64,000 bases of DNA from Uranotaenia lowii (taxonomy: Eukaryota > Arthropoda > Insecta > Diptera > Culicidae): the NCBI RefSeq assembly GCF_029784155.1, contig NC_073691.1, positions 63,804,839 through 63,868,838 on the forward strand, written 5' to 3'. Shown piece after piece: positions 35,301 to 45,620 of this stretch. The translations under genes and the position numbers were made by a program. The notes below the pieces were generated by a model. The model was not told the origin of the DNA. It saw nothing but the letters and a program-made list of their open reading frames with translations, and made no database searches. Positions within the stretch are counted from its first letter, which is position 1. The number at the start of each line of letters is the position of its first letter.

Positions 35301-35814
35301 ATTTATTTTTTATTTACATAGTATTCCGTCTCACGACATAACTTGACGAACATAATTCCTAAAATTCACTCGGTTCATAGCAACCGTTCTCCAATTTCTC
35401 GGGCACCCTACGTTCGCCAGATCACGCTCCACTTGGTCTAACCACCTCGCTCGTTGCGCCCCCGCTCGTCTTGTTCCTACCGGATTCGTAGCGAACACCT
35501 GTTTTGCAGGACAGTCGTCCGGCATTCTCGCAACATGTCCCGCCCAGCGTATCCGGCCAGCCTTCACCACCTTCTGGATACTGGGTTCGCCGTAGAGGCG
35601 CGCGAGTTCGTGGTTCATCCTTCGCCTCCACACTCCGTTCTCCTGTACGCCGCCAAAGATGGTTCTTAACACTCGTCGCTCGAATACTCCGAGTGTACGC
35701 AGGTCCTCCTCGAGCAATATCCATGTCTCGTGCCCGTAGAGAACAACCGGTCTAATGAGCGTCATATACAGGATACACTTCGTGCGAGGGCTAAGTCTTC
35801 TCGACCGCAGTTGC
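35301..35814 (-). mobile_element. 5'-truncated RTE-like LINE copy with 16-bp target duplication
   Basis: GAGAATTTTTCTTATT occurs on both sides (35285-35300, 35815-35830). The insert is the last ~0.5 kb of the RTE-like element at 41501-44872, in minus orientation. It encodes 144 C-terminal residues (35331-35765) that differ at only about five or six positions from 44404-44838, with HETWILLEEDLRTLGVFERR and RIRWAGHVARMPDD. 5' truncation and high identity point to recent target-primed insertion. Confidence 0.93.
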
Positions 35815-36575
35815 GAGAATTTTTCTTATTAGAAAGTGATTTACTGTTTCCATAAGAATCTCTTATGAAAAGCAACAACCTCTCATTGAAGTAGGCGTTC
35901 ATCTTCAGAATTCATTCGCGCCATAAGACAATCTTATGAATTTCATTAATTTTTCTTATGGCGCCACTTCATAAGAGAATCTTATGGCATACATAATAGT
36001 ATTTTTCTGAGTGTAGGAAATTTTAAACTGAACAACTCTGTTGAAGACACTAACTTCGTATCTTACTAGGCACAAAAGTTATTAGCTGTTTAATAGGGGT
36101 ATGTCTTTTCGCATTGATATACAGTAAATTCAATTGGCATCACTGCAGGGTGCCTATCGAGGCCTATCATGACTACTTTTCTTGCAATACTTCGCGTGGC
36201 TCCAGCAGTGATGTCAATTGAATTTATTGTTTATCAATGCAAAAAGACATTCCTCTGTTAAACAGCTAATAACTTTTTTGCCTAATAAGATACGAAGCTA
36301 CGGTGTTCGACAAGGTTGTTCAGCGGAAAATTTCCTATAGGAAATTTATAAATTGGCACAAAAACCATCTGCTGGCTCGGTTCCACAGAAGAAAGAAAAA
36401 TGTTGATTTTTCAGTACAAAATATTCAATGTTCCCATACAAACCTAAAAGTTCAAATTTACTCATGTAAACGTTACTTAAAAATTCTGCAAAAAAATCAT
36501 GGATGAGTTTTGGATCAAAATGAAGCTTTTAAGACCCCAGGGTTTGATAAATTCAAAAATGACCCCAAAAAGCGT

Positions 36576-36966
36576 GCTTTAATTGTTGTTTTTGAAATTA
36601 CATGACACATTGTATCGCTCGTTTAGACTTATTATGGATTTTCTCAACACTTCCTGAAAAGAAGAAGCACTACCGCAAATGTCAAACATGGAAACTGAAC
36701 TTTGAAACTGAAACATATCTTCAGAATACTTTCATGCGTTTTTTTTATTCAAACAAACATCATGCTTGTTTCAGAATCAATCATGATATTGCAGTATCAT
36801 TTCAACCCATTTGAAATTAATAATTAAACTACACGTGGCTGCAAATTTTAATTCAACTAACGTTTTGATTGGAGCATCGCTTACCTAAAGCGCTTTGGAA
36901 AACTCGATTTTAAAGAATGCAGAGTTAATTTCAAATTATTTTTCTCCGTAAATCAAAGGATTTATA
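36576..36966. other. no feature recognised
   Basis: AT-rich spacer between the fold-back element and the GGGGAGA element. Confidence 0.35.
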
Positions 36967-37542
36967 GGGGAGAATGAGGATACTTGATCCCTGGGGATAC
37001 TTGATTCCTTAGCTATATCTCGAAACTGGAAAGTCTTACAAAGATCAAATGTTCTAGAAAAATGTGCCAAATTGAGCAAAATAGCAATGCTTGTAGTTTA
37101 ATAATTTTTAACAAAATAATTGTTTGAGTAATTGAACTTTGTTTGAAAAATTTCACAAAATGTAACTTAAAGATCTTTTTTCATCACTTTAAAATGTTCC
37201 TTACATGGGAAAATTATGAAAAAAATATTTGTTCCAATGTATCAATCGTTCGAGCGTTAAATGAACTTCATAATGCCATATTTTCAAAGTAATGGAAAAC
37301 TCTCAACTTTTTTCAGAAAAAGTTTTCTAAAATGTTGATTATGGGTATAATTGATCCCCTAGAGCTGGGTACAATTGATCACCCTTCCAATCGGCATATT
37401 CTTCTTCTGAATTGATCGTTATGATTGCTGATTACGAAATTACTAATATTTATTCAAAAACTAATATTTATCAAACAATTGTCTGAAGAAAAGAGCAAAA
37501 ATAATTAATTTTCTCTTAATTATAAAAAATAGCGCCTTTAAG

Positions 37543-38962
37543 TACACGCAGAAAAATATCTTGTAGAAACAATAATATTTCGATCAAAAATAATAAAAAT
37601 TTTGGTTGGGAAAAAGCACAAATATAATTGAGATTATATCGACAAAAAATATCGATTTATTTTGAACTTATCGATTTTGTTTAAACAATATAGACCCTTT
37701 TTGAAAGTGATTCATAATTTTTAGCAAAAATTTTGGGTAAAACGTACGAAAGTGTTTTGGTCCAAAACAATTTTTTTGCGTTTTTAAATAATTAATTCTG
37801 TCTGATTGAAATAAATGAATTTATTAAATTAAAAATGAAGGATTTTTCTTCAAAAGAAATAAGTTTGCTTGTACTATTTAATCCAAAATTTATTTTTAAT
37901 TAATGGTTTCACAATATACACTGTGTCTTTTCCTTAATGCTTTCCGCTTCCCGCTCTCCTGTAGGGCTGTTCTTCTGGCAGAAGCGGAATTTTCATAACG
38001 ATTGCCTACGACCTGCGGAAGTGCGGAACCAGAAACGCAAAGGCCGGTTTCTGTTGGGTCGCGATATCTGAAAACAGAGGGGAAAATATAAGTTCAAATT
38101 GATTCGTGAACAAAATCAACCCCGTTTAGCCTGCCTGCCTTTATGGGTAATTTTCTTCGCCCCAGGCGATTCACAAGCGTATAATTTCGACAGGGTGAAG
38201 TCTTTGGAGATATTAGCAACTCACTCACCTTGAATGTATCTGATGTCTTCTGGGACATCTTCGAAATATCGTCCCGCTGGTGAGGCTGCCTCTGATGAAG
38301 GCATCGCTTCAAAGCCCGATTCACTCCATCAATCTGCATGCTACCGATGACTGTCCAGCAAGGGGGATTAATGGAATGACCCGCATAAATAAGGATTAAA
38401 CTATTTCCCTCTATTTGTTGGTTGTCCTGTTTCGACGAACCAACTCCACTGCCGTCGGTGTCCATGGTCTGAAATAAAAGAAAATACGGAACTGTTTTGT
38501 TGCAATTTTGATAGTAACAAAAATAACTTACCTGCACAAGATTGATTCAGCTGAATCAAATCTGATGTAAAACTTCCGAAGCCCAGGTTTTTGAACCCCG
38601 AACGAGCGGGAAATCAATCAAGGGTTTTGTTCGGGGCGCAAGAAAGAATTTAATGATTTTTTTTTCTTTTTTTCCAGATGACATTTCATTTATACACGCT
38701 TGGCTAATAAAGCATATGTTTCGAATCAAAACCACCCAACTATTCATTAGAAAAATAATAAAATATTTTTTTGTTAAAATGACGCACCCCTCTCCCATAC
38801 ACGATGGCTTGGTTTCGACTATTTTGTAAAAATAACTAAATGTTGGATTCTGTTTTGAATCGAATTTCATTTCAGAACTACTCACTAAAAGTGCATTGAT
38901 ACTACAAAATTGAATAACAAAACGTTTTGTTGAATCGACTCCCCGTTCTTTTTCTGCGTGTA
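37543..38962. mobile_element. CACGCAG-ended TIR element carrying a three-exon mini-gene
   Basis: The ends are TACACGCAGAAAAA and TTTTTCTGCGTGTA, where the outer TA is probably the duplicated target. About 1.4 kb. The outer arms are AT-rich and the centre (about 37920-38600) is GC-richer and holds a minus-strand gene model with two introns. No transposase motif. Termini match 2606-3627 and resemble 34773-36013. Confidence 0.82.
37993..38532 (-). CDS. three-exon mini-gene inside a TIR element (103 aa if spliced)
   Basis: Minus strand: a 5' exon ends GTGCAG at 38532, intron 1 is 38469-38531 (GTAAGT...TATTTCAG, 63 bp), and ATG follows at 38465. Exon 2 codes 79 residues (MDTDGSGVGSSKQDN... to SQKTSDTFK) up to 38229. 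Intron 2 is 38068-38228 (GTGAGT...TTTTCAG, 161 bp), and exon 3 (37993-38067) stays in phase and ends basic (RFWFRTSAGRRQSL, TGA). Reading through intron 2 would also be open for some 60 codons. No domain recognised. Splice signals are strong; function is unknown. Confidence 0.45.
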
Positions 38963-39365
38963 TGCAATGTTATTAGCGTTGGGACAAAGTTAAAGAATTT
39001 TCTTCTTATGTCTGCTATAAATTGTGAAATGAGAACAAACATGACCAAATAGTCAATTAACATTCTATCTTGGGGTTTTGTTTGATTTCTATACCAGGAT
39101 TAGGGCTTCCTGAATAAAAGATAAAGTCTCCTTAAATAGGGGATCAAGTGTCCCCTACCTTCAGAAAAATCGCGATTTTTTTACTCCCACGAAAATGCTT
39201 CTAGTTCATCAACGGGTTCAAGTATCGTTCTCATTTTTGGAGCATAGAAACTTGAAGTTACAAGCTGTCAGAAAATGTCAAAGACGGCGAGTTGCTAAAT
39301 TTTTCCAAACAGATATGGTGAAAATAAGAAAAGGGGATCAAGTATCCCCACTCTCCCCTACATAT

Positions 39366-39580
39366 CTTGCGTGAGCTTCCATTACGTCGTATGAAACATT
39401 TCAAGAATTCACAGACAACTGCTGCAACTCTAAAGTTTGTATCTGACGTATGCTGCCCAGGCTACAAATATTCAAAATGAAAAGAAGTTGCGACTAGTTT
39501 ATGTTAGTTTTTATATTTTTTGCATAATAAACTCTTTGTTTACATTTTGTTTCATACGACGTAATGAAAGCTCACGCGAG
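39366..39580. mobile_element. CTTGCGTGAGC MITE, copy 1
   Basis: Ends CTTGCGTGAGCTTCCATTAC and GTAATGAAAGCTCACGCGAG are inverted; about 215 bp. The interior (ACAAATATTCAAAATG, GAAGTTGCGACTAGTTTATG) is repeated in the neighbouring copy. Confidence 0.85.
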
Positions 39581-39589
39581 ATATCAAAT

Positions 39590-39826
39590 ATCGCGTATGA
39601 TTTCATTACGTCGTATGAAACATTTTAAGAATTCACAGAAAATTGCTGTTAAAGTTATCAAAATAACGTTCAAATTTGTATTATACATATAGAATATGTT
39701 GTCCCGGCTACAAATATTCTAAATGGAAAGAAGTTGCGACTAGTTTATGTCAGTTTTTGTATTTTTTCGTAATAAAACTGTTTGTTTACATTTTGTTTCT
39801 TACGACGTAATGAAAGCTCACGCTAG
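39590..39826. mobile_element. CTTGCGTGAGC MITE, copy 2, tandem
   Basis: Same orientation as copy 1 and about 10 bp away: ATTACGTCGTATGAAAC ... GAAGTTGCGACTAGTTTATG ... GTAATGAAAGCTCACGCTAG. The left terminus is decayed (CGCGTATGATTTC). Confidence 0.85.
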
Positions 39827-40273
39827 AAATATTTTCAACTTTGTATATTTTTGCCAAATTTTCGTGTTTTTTTTTGTTTTCAAATCCTGTTTATTTCTCC
39901 ATTTCTTACGAATAGCAAAACATGTGTATCAATTTCCTACTCTAATCTATCACATATTATAAACTAACAGATGTTCAAAAAAATCTTGAAGTGCTTTCCA
40001 AATATAGATGTATTATTCCAACGTACTTCGCGTATTTGTCTCTTGAAATCATTTAACCGATTGATGTTCGATTTTCCGTGATGGTTTAAGTTGTAAGCCA
40101 TAGCTTCAACTGTTAACCATTGCTTTAAGTTTGCAACTATTCTCACCAATTACTACCGAAATCAATTCTTCTGGATCACTAATATAAATTTTAATTCTAT
40201 CTCGAATAATGTCTTTTATAAAATTCCAAACCATTTTAGAATTCTCGCAAAGTTGTATTCTGTGTTTAATCAA
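39827..40273. other. no feature recognised
   Basis: AT-rich spacer with chance ORFs only. Confidence 0.35.
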
Positions 40274-40399
40274 AGATATTATATTCTATCAAGATACCCG
40301 GCTGAATAGTTTTTCGAACAAGTAGTCTGGGACATCAACTCTTTGATTACGGTGCTGCCACCAGCGAAAAAGTCTTCAAGCTTTCAACTTGCATTCAAG
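40274..40399. repeat. 126-bp direct repeat, left copy
   Basis: Nearly identical in sequence and equal in length to 41151-41276 (shared CGAACAAGTAGTCTGGGACA and CAAGCTTTCAACTTGCATTC). The pair flanks about 750 bp containing a minus-strand spliced ORF. Confidence 0.88.
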
Positions 40400-40541
40400 G
40401 TTACAACACACACGTACAGAAAAAGTACTTCTGACGTAAATCGCCACCTCAGTGCAGAATCGGAATTGGATGGTTACTGGAGCAGAAAAAAAAATCAAAG
40501 GTTCCGGCTGAGGGCTGCTGTAACGAAGAGAACAAATTCAA

Positions 40542-40831
40542 TCAGTGGCTTACTTGAGGAAGAATTTCTGAATACGGAATTCTACGACTATAGTTTTCTG
40601 CGAAAAGCCCAAGTTTGACGAAAACTAACAACTTTAACACAGTTTTTTTTTTGGAGTGGCTTACCTGGAACAATTCTAGGCATTCCGAGTAAATTTGAGT
40701 TGCCTTGAACGAGATCACTTGCCTTGCTGTAGCTATTGAAGTCCGTATTCACCGAAATTGACAGTCCCTGCATCCTGGCAGAGGTAGAGGCATTAGAGGA
40801 TGTTGCTCCGAATAAATGCAGAACAGTAAAT
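40542..40831 (-). CDS. spliced ORF between direct repeats (54 aa from first ATG)
   Basis: Minus strand: acceptor TTTTTGTAG precedes an exon 40665-40831, open throughout. Its first ATG is at 40773 (MQGLSISVNTDFNSYSK). The donor GTAAGC at 40664 and acceptor TTTTCGCAG at 40598 define a 67-bp intron. The next exon continues in phase (ENYSRRIPYSEILPQ) to a stop at 40542. No family recognised. It could be a gene fragment carried by a repeat or a real small exon set. Confidence 0.35.
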
Positions 40832-41150
40832 CTACAAAAAGGCAAGGATTTTGATCGATTACAAAGAAAAAGTAGCTCTGACTACTGACGAAAAATCTTC
40901 TGCACCAGTTGTAAATGTAAACAAAAACTTCAAAGCATGCTGTTGAAATTTTCGAATTTATGGTTAGAGTCTTATTCGTCGATATTATTTTGGCGCTAGT
41001 GTTTTGTCCCCAATTTTTTTCAGAAGCCGATAGTACCTGGTTTAATTGAATCTAGCTCTCCGCACACACATTTAGGTGAAGATATCCCTCCTATTTTATG
41101 ATTGAAAAGTTTACTATTAGTTGAAGAATCATCCACCCTTTGAGAGTAAT

Positions 41151-41276
41151 AGATATTATATTCTATCAAGATACTCGGCTGCATAGTTTTTCGAACAAGT
41201 AGTCTGGGACATCAATTTTTTGTTTATGGTGCTGCCACCAGCGGAAAAGGCTTCAAGCTTTCAACTTGCATTCAAG
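41151..41276. repeat. 126-bp direct repeat, right copy
   Basis: Partner of 40274-40399. The sequence on its right (TGTTTACAAATGTTTACAAC) partly resembles the left copy's right flank, so the duplicated unit may have been slightly longer. Confidence 0.88.
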
Positions 41277-41526
41277 CTGTTGTTTACAAATGTTTACAAC
41301 ACATAAGTTTTTTGTTTTTTTTTTAAATTCTTTTTTTATGTAACTTTTGCAACTTTCAAGTTTTCAAGGGAAATGCACAGTTCATGGGTAAAAAACTCTA
41401 CAGGTTGTTGTCAAAATTCGTGTGGATGGCTCTCCCATATCACAGATTTTTGGTTGAACCCATAATTTTGCTTATTTAATCAATATCGATAACTATGAAC
41501 CTTCCTTGGCTAGCGAACGGTAGACA

Positions 41527-41928
41527 ATGTGCAACTCGAGACCCCATACACCCAACCTTCGGGTAGTGGTCATATCACCTCTTGTCTGCAACTCCGATTC
41601 TCTACCTCCCCGTGGCGCTAGCTGGGGTTCGAGCAACCTTAGCGGAGATCGGGTACCCAACCCCGGTGGATGCTTTGGTCGCATGCAGACTGAGTCAGGG
41701 GCCTTCGTACGCGTCTGTTCTCCATGTCAGGGGCGGCGTGCGAAATGCAACAACGTCCTGGTGGTGTTCGGGACCCAAAACAGCAACATCACGACGGTCC
41801 TCCTGCGAGATAGTGGGGTTAGCTGCGGGCCTTGCGAGCCCGTGACTACAAAAAACATAAGCAACGAACAACGAACAACAAATTTCGGATGGAAATCGGC
41901 AAAGACCCACACGACGAAAAGGGACTAG
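41527..41928 (+). CDS. possible leader ORF of the RTE-like element
   Basis: 133 codons in a GC-rich stretch, overlapping the endonuclease frame (open from 41861) by about 68 bases in a different phase. No zinc knuckle or coiled coil is visible. It might be a short ORF1 or untranslated leader. A second ORF in another frame covers the same stretch (41582-41845), so coding status is open. Confidence 0.35.
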   Translation: MCNSRPHTPNLRVVVISPLVCNSDSLPPRGASWGSSNLSGDRVPNPGGCFGRMQTESGAFVRVCSPCQGRRAKCNNVLVVFGTQNSNITTVLLRDSGVSCGPCEPVTTKNISNEQRTTNFGWKSAKTHTTKRD

Positions 41929-42904
41929 CGATTGGAAACTTGGAACATGGAACTGCCGATCTCTAAATTTTGTGGGCAGTATCCACTTGCTCTCCAACGA
42001 ATTGAAAAGCCGCAAATTTGACATCGTAGCGCTGCAGGAGGTATGCTGGAAGGGCTCCACGGTACGAACGTACCCAGATGGTCGTGCCATCTACCAGAGC
42101 TGCGGCAACACACACGAGCTTGGAACAGCTTTTATAGTGATGGGAAAGATGCAAAAGCGCGTGATCGGGTGGTGGCCGATCAACTCACGAATGTGCCGGT
42201 TGAGAATCAAGGGCCGATTCTTCAACATCAGCATCATCAACGTGCACAGCCCTCACCTCGGAAGTACCGGTGACGACAAAGACGAATTTTACGCGCAGCT
42301 GGAGCGTGAATACGACCGTTGCCCAAAACATGATATCAAGATCGTCATCGGGGATTTCAACGCTCAGGTCGGCCAGGAGGAGGAATTTAAACCGACAATT
42401 GGAACGTTCAGTGCGCACCAGCTGACCAACGAAAACGGCCTTAGACTGATAGATTTCGCCGCCTCCAAACGAATGGCCGTACGTAGTACCTTTTTCCAAC
42501 ACCGCCTCCCACACAAGTACACCTGGAGATCACCGTACCAAACGCAATCACAGATCGACCACGTTTTGATTGACAGCCGGCACTTCTCGGACATCATCGA
42601 CGTCAGATCCTGTCGAGGCGCCAACATCGAGTCAGACCACTATCTGGTGATGGTGAAGATGCGCCCAAAACTCTCCGTAGTGAACAACACACGCAACCGG
42701 CGCCCGCCTCAGTTAAATATCGCGCGACTGAAGCAACCTGAGGTCGCGGCAGACTACGCAAAATCGGTCGAAGCAGCGCTGCCGGCAGAGGGCGAGCTTG
42801 ATGAAGCCCCTCTCGAGGACTGTTGGGATACCATCAAGACAGCCATCAACAGTGCTGCGGAGAACGTCATCGGTTATGTGGAGCGATCTCGACGGAACGA
42901 CTGA
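41861..42904 (+). CDS. RTE-like apurinic-type endonuclease domain (N-terminal half of ORF2)
   Basis: The frame opens after TAA 41858-41860; the first ATG is only at 41972, inside the domain, because WKLGTWNCRSLN (about 41934-41970) already belongs to it. Motifs: ALQEVCWKG (metal-binding E, near 42025), GDFNAQVG (near 42351), SQIDHVLID (42550) and ESDHYLV (42628), all expected for an EEP nuclease nicking target DNA. The frame ends at TGA 42902-42904, where the codon before FDEECRRV is probably a mutated tryptophan; the same frame continues right after it. Confidence 0.9.
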   Translation, partial: ATNNEQQISDGNRQRPTRRKGTSDWKLGTWNCRSLNFVGSIHLLSNELKSRKFDIVALQEVCWKGSTVRTYPDGRAIYQSCGNTHELGTAFIVMGKMQKRVIGWWPINSRMCRLRIKGRFFNISIINVHSPHLGSTGDDKDEFYAQLEREYDRCPKHDIKIVIGDFNAQVGQEEEFKPTIGTFSAHQLTNENGLRLIDFAASKRMAVRSTFFQHRLPHKYTWRSPYQTQSQIDHVLIDSRHFSDIIDVRSCRGANIESDHYLVMVKMRPKLSVVNNTRNRRPPQLNIARLKQPEVAADYAKSVEAALPAEGELDEAPLEDCWDTIKTAINSAAENVIGYVERSRRND

Positions 42905-44838
42905 TTCGACGAGGAGTGTAGGAGGGTGATGGACGAAGAGAATGCCGCGCGGGCGGCAGTCGTGCAAAGAGGCACTCGTCGAAATGTGGAAAATCACCGA
43001 CAGCGGAAGATGCAGCGAGTCCAAATTTTCCAGGAGAAAAAGCGCCGCCTGGAGGAGGAGGAGCTCGAGGAGCTGGAGCAGCTGCATCGTTCCCAAGGAA
43101 CACGAAAGTTCTATCAGAAACTCAACGCATCCCGCAAAGGCTTCGTGCCGCAAGCCGAAATGTGCCGTGATAAGGACGGAGGCATCCTGACGGACAATCG
43201 TGAGGTGATCAAAAGGTGGAAGCAGAACTTCGATGAACACCTGAACGGCGCACATGCAGGAGATCAAGACGGTGGGGAAAGGTACATCGCCGGCGTAGCC
43301 AACGACGAAGAGGAGCCACTCCCAACGATGAGTGAAGTTAAGGAAGCCATTCGCCAGCTGAATAGAAACAAGTCGGCTGGAAAGGATGGTATCGCAGCTG
43401 AACTCATCAAAATGGCCCCGGAAAAGTTGGCCGATTGCCTACACCGGTTGATAGTCCGGATCTGGGACATAGAACAACTCCCGGAGGAGTGGAAGGAGGG
43501 GGTAATATGCCCCATCTACAAGAAGGGCGACAAATTGGACTGTGAGAACTACCGAGCGATTACTGTCCTCAATGCCGCCTACAAAGTGTTGTCCCAAATC
43601 CTACTCCGCCGCCTAACGCCACTAGCAAACAGATTCGTGGGAAGTCATCAGACCGGCTTCATGGAGGGACGGTCAACGACGGACCAGATATTCACATTAC
43701 GGCAAATCCTCCAAAAATGCCGCACCATCCCTACGCACCATCTATTCATCGACTTCAAAGCCACATACAACACGATCGACCGGAACGAGCTATGGAAAAT
43801 TATGGACGAGAACGGCTTTTCCGGGAAGCTGATCAGACTGATCAAGGCGACGATGGATGGAACGCAGTGCTGTGTGCGGATCTCGGGTGAATTGTCGAGT
43901 TCATTCGAATCGCGCAGGGGGCTTCGACAAGGTGATGGTCTATCCTGCATGATGTTCAACGTGGCGCTAGAAGGTGTTATTCGACGAGCGGTGGGCGAAA
44001 TGCGGGGCACGATTTTCAACAGATCCAGTCAACTTATCTGCTTTGCCGATGACATTGATATAGTCGGCAGATCATCTGCGGCGGTGGAAGACATCTACCG
44101 CAAACTGAAACGCGAAGCAGAAAGGATTGGGTTGATGATTAATACGTCCAAGACGAAGTACATGCTGGCCTGCGGATCCGAGGCCGACCGAACCCGCTTG
44201 TCCAGTAATAACAAGGTCACGATCGACGGCGACGAGCTGGAGATAGTCGAAGACTTTGTCTATCTCGGCTCACTGGTGACCGCAACAATGACACCAGCCG
44301 TGAAATCCGGAGGCGAATTATCAGCGGAAGTCGTGCCTTTTATGGACTCCACAAGCAACTGCGGTCGAGAAGAATTAGCCCTTGCACGAAGTGTAACCTG
44401 TATATGATGCTCATTAGACCGGTTGTTCTCTACGGGCACGAGACATGGATATTGCTCGAGGAGGACCTGCGTACACTCGGAGTATTCGAGCGACGAGTGT
44501 TAAGAACCATCTTTGGCGGCGTACAGGAGAACGGAGTGTGGAGGCGAAGGATGAACCACGAGCTCGCGCGACTCTACGGCGAACCCAGTACCCAGAAGGT
44601 GGTGAAGGCTGGCCGGATACGCTGGGCGGGACATGTTGCGCGAATGCCGGACGACTGTCTTGCAAAACAGGTGTTCGCTACGAATCCGGTAGGAACAAGA
44701 CGAGCGGGGGCGCAACAAGCGAGGTGGTTAGACCAAGTGGAGCGTGATCTGGCGAACGTGGGGTGCCCGAGGAATTGGAGAACGGTTGCCATGGACCGAG
44801 TGAATTTTAGGAATTATGTTCGTCAAGTTATGTCGTGA
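42905..44838 (+). pseudogene. RTE-like reverse transcriptase and C-terminal region, one frameshift
   Basis: Continues in frame after the TGA. A charged coiled-coil-like linker (EKKRRLEEEELEELEQL) leads to RT: NRNKSAGKDGI, ENYRAITVLNAAYKVLS, LFIDFKATYNTID (motif A, with N where D is usual after Y), RQGDGLSCMMFNVALEG, CFADDIDIVGRS (catalytic DD) and VYLGSLVT. Near 44278 a single-base change shifts the frame. The correct phase resumes (SREIRRRI...) and runs to TGA 44836-44838 with HETWILLEEDLRTLGVFERR and RIRWAGHVARMPDD. Not functional as it stands. Confidence 0.9.
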
Positions 44839-44882
44839 GACGGAATACTATGTAAAAAAAAAGAAAAAAAAAAACTATTAAC

Positions 44883-45620
44883 AAAATAGCGTTTATATAT
44901 GTTAGAGTGCCATTTAACCGGTCTTTGCAGCGTTCCTGGGAATCGGGAACTCTGATCATCTTTTCTCCCAGAATTCTCGGGTTTCCAGAAAAATGAAAAG
45001 AAACCCTCTACGGAAACAAATTAAACCAAAAATATGTATATTCATGATATTTTTACATTTTTACCCTAAATTACTATCATTTAAAATTGATTATAATTTG
45101 AAACCATTTAAAATTTAAAACTATTGATTTTGATTTCGTTTTTCGAACATAAACTTCTTAAAGGGAAAAAAGGTATTTCTACCGAACAAATTTCAACTTC
45201 TTTCATAGTTCATTCTGTAATCGGTTGAACCAATAATGGATTAGTTACAAACTCTTCATTCGAAAAATATGTATGTTGTATTCTTTTTTATATACGCATA
45301 CGAAAAACAAGAATACAAAAGTAACAAAATGTACGAGAAAATCAACCTTAAAAACTGACTCTTTCTCCCTGCCGAAAATTGAAAAGTATTTTTTTTACGA
45401 TAGATTCAACGATTTTTTCAACTAAATATAGAAATTGGTTGATAAAATTTAATTTATTCATTAAATATCGGTAATTCTCAGGTAGCTGCCCATCCCATGT
45501 GTTACAAATAGTGTATTTTCCGATATTTTTGACCAATTCGAAAATACTATACGTTGAGTACTGTCAAATAGACCATTCAAATTCTTATTATTGTGTTTTT
45601 TTTATTTGAAATCATTTGAG
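44883..45620. other. no feature recognised
   Basis: AT-rich sequence between the RTE and the next TIR element. Confidence 0.35.

Larger units (their letters stand above)
34773..36013. mobile_element. CACTCAG-ended TIR element with intron and nested RTE
   Basis: Ends CACTCAGAGGGAATC and TATTTTTCTGAGTG, flanked by TA (34771-34772, 36014-36015) and confirmed by the intact site in the fold-back right arm. Arms carry many TTCATAAG/CTTATGAA words. The centre holds a spliced mini-ORF and AATAAA near 35258. A 514-bp RTE fragment is inserted at 35301-35814. No transposase. Confidence 0.88.
34520..36575. mobile_element. fold-back element with a nested TIR transposon
   Basis: Left arm (34520-34772 plus 36014-36160) and right arm (36210-36575) are inverted copies: TTGGGGTCATTTTTGAATTT against AAATTCAAAAATGACCCC, down to a centre near 36175 with AGTTATTAGCTGTTTAA against TTAAACAGCTAATAACTT. 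The left arm is split at a TA by the 34773-36013 element. The unbroken right arm shows the original TTTCCTATAGGAAA site. A single arm of this family is at 9390-9612. Confidence 0.85.
36967..39358. mobile_element. GGGGAGARTGRGGATACTTG TIR element
   Basis: Left end GGGGAGAATGAGGATACTTG and right end CAAGTATCCCCACTCTCCCC are inverted and flanked by TA (36965-36966, 39359-39360). Related words (ACAATTGATCACCC, GGGGATCAAGTGTCCCC) recur near both ends. No transposase. The element at 37543-38962 is nested inside. Confidence 0.85.
41501..44872 (+). mobile_element. RTE-like non-LTR retrotransposon, almost full length
   Basis: About 3.4 kb: GC-rich 5' leader, endonuclease, RT, C-terminal region and an A-rich tail (44854-44872). 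AACTATGAAC before it (41491-41500) and AACTATTAAC after it (44873-44882) look like a slightly diverged target duplication. Only one in-frame stop and one frameshift disrupt the long frame, so the copy is young. The clade is judged from overall protein pattern and is less certain than the class. Confidence 0.9.

Noticed and set aside
39366..39826. CRISPR-like or LTR-like pair of direct repeats
   Set aside because: Each unit has its own inverted ends, so these are two tandem MITEs; the window is eukaryotic.
42713..43267. 184-codon minus-strand ORF and other reverse ORFs at 41.7-44.8 kb
   Set aside because: Shadows of the GC-rich RTE coding strand; the plus strand holds the conserved endonuclease and RT motifs.
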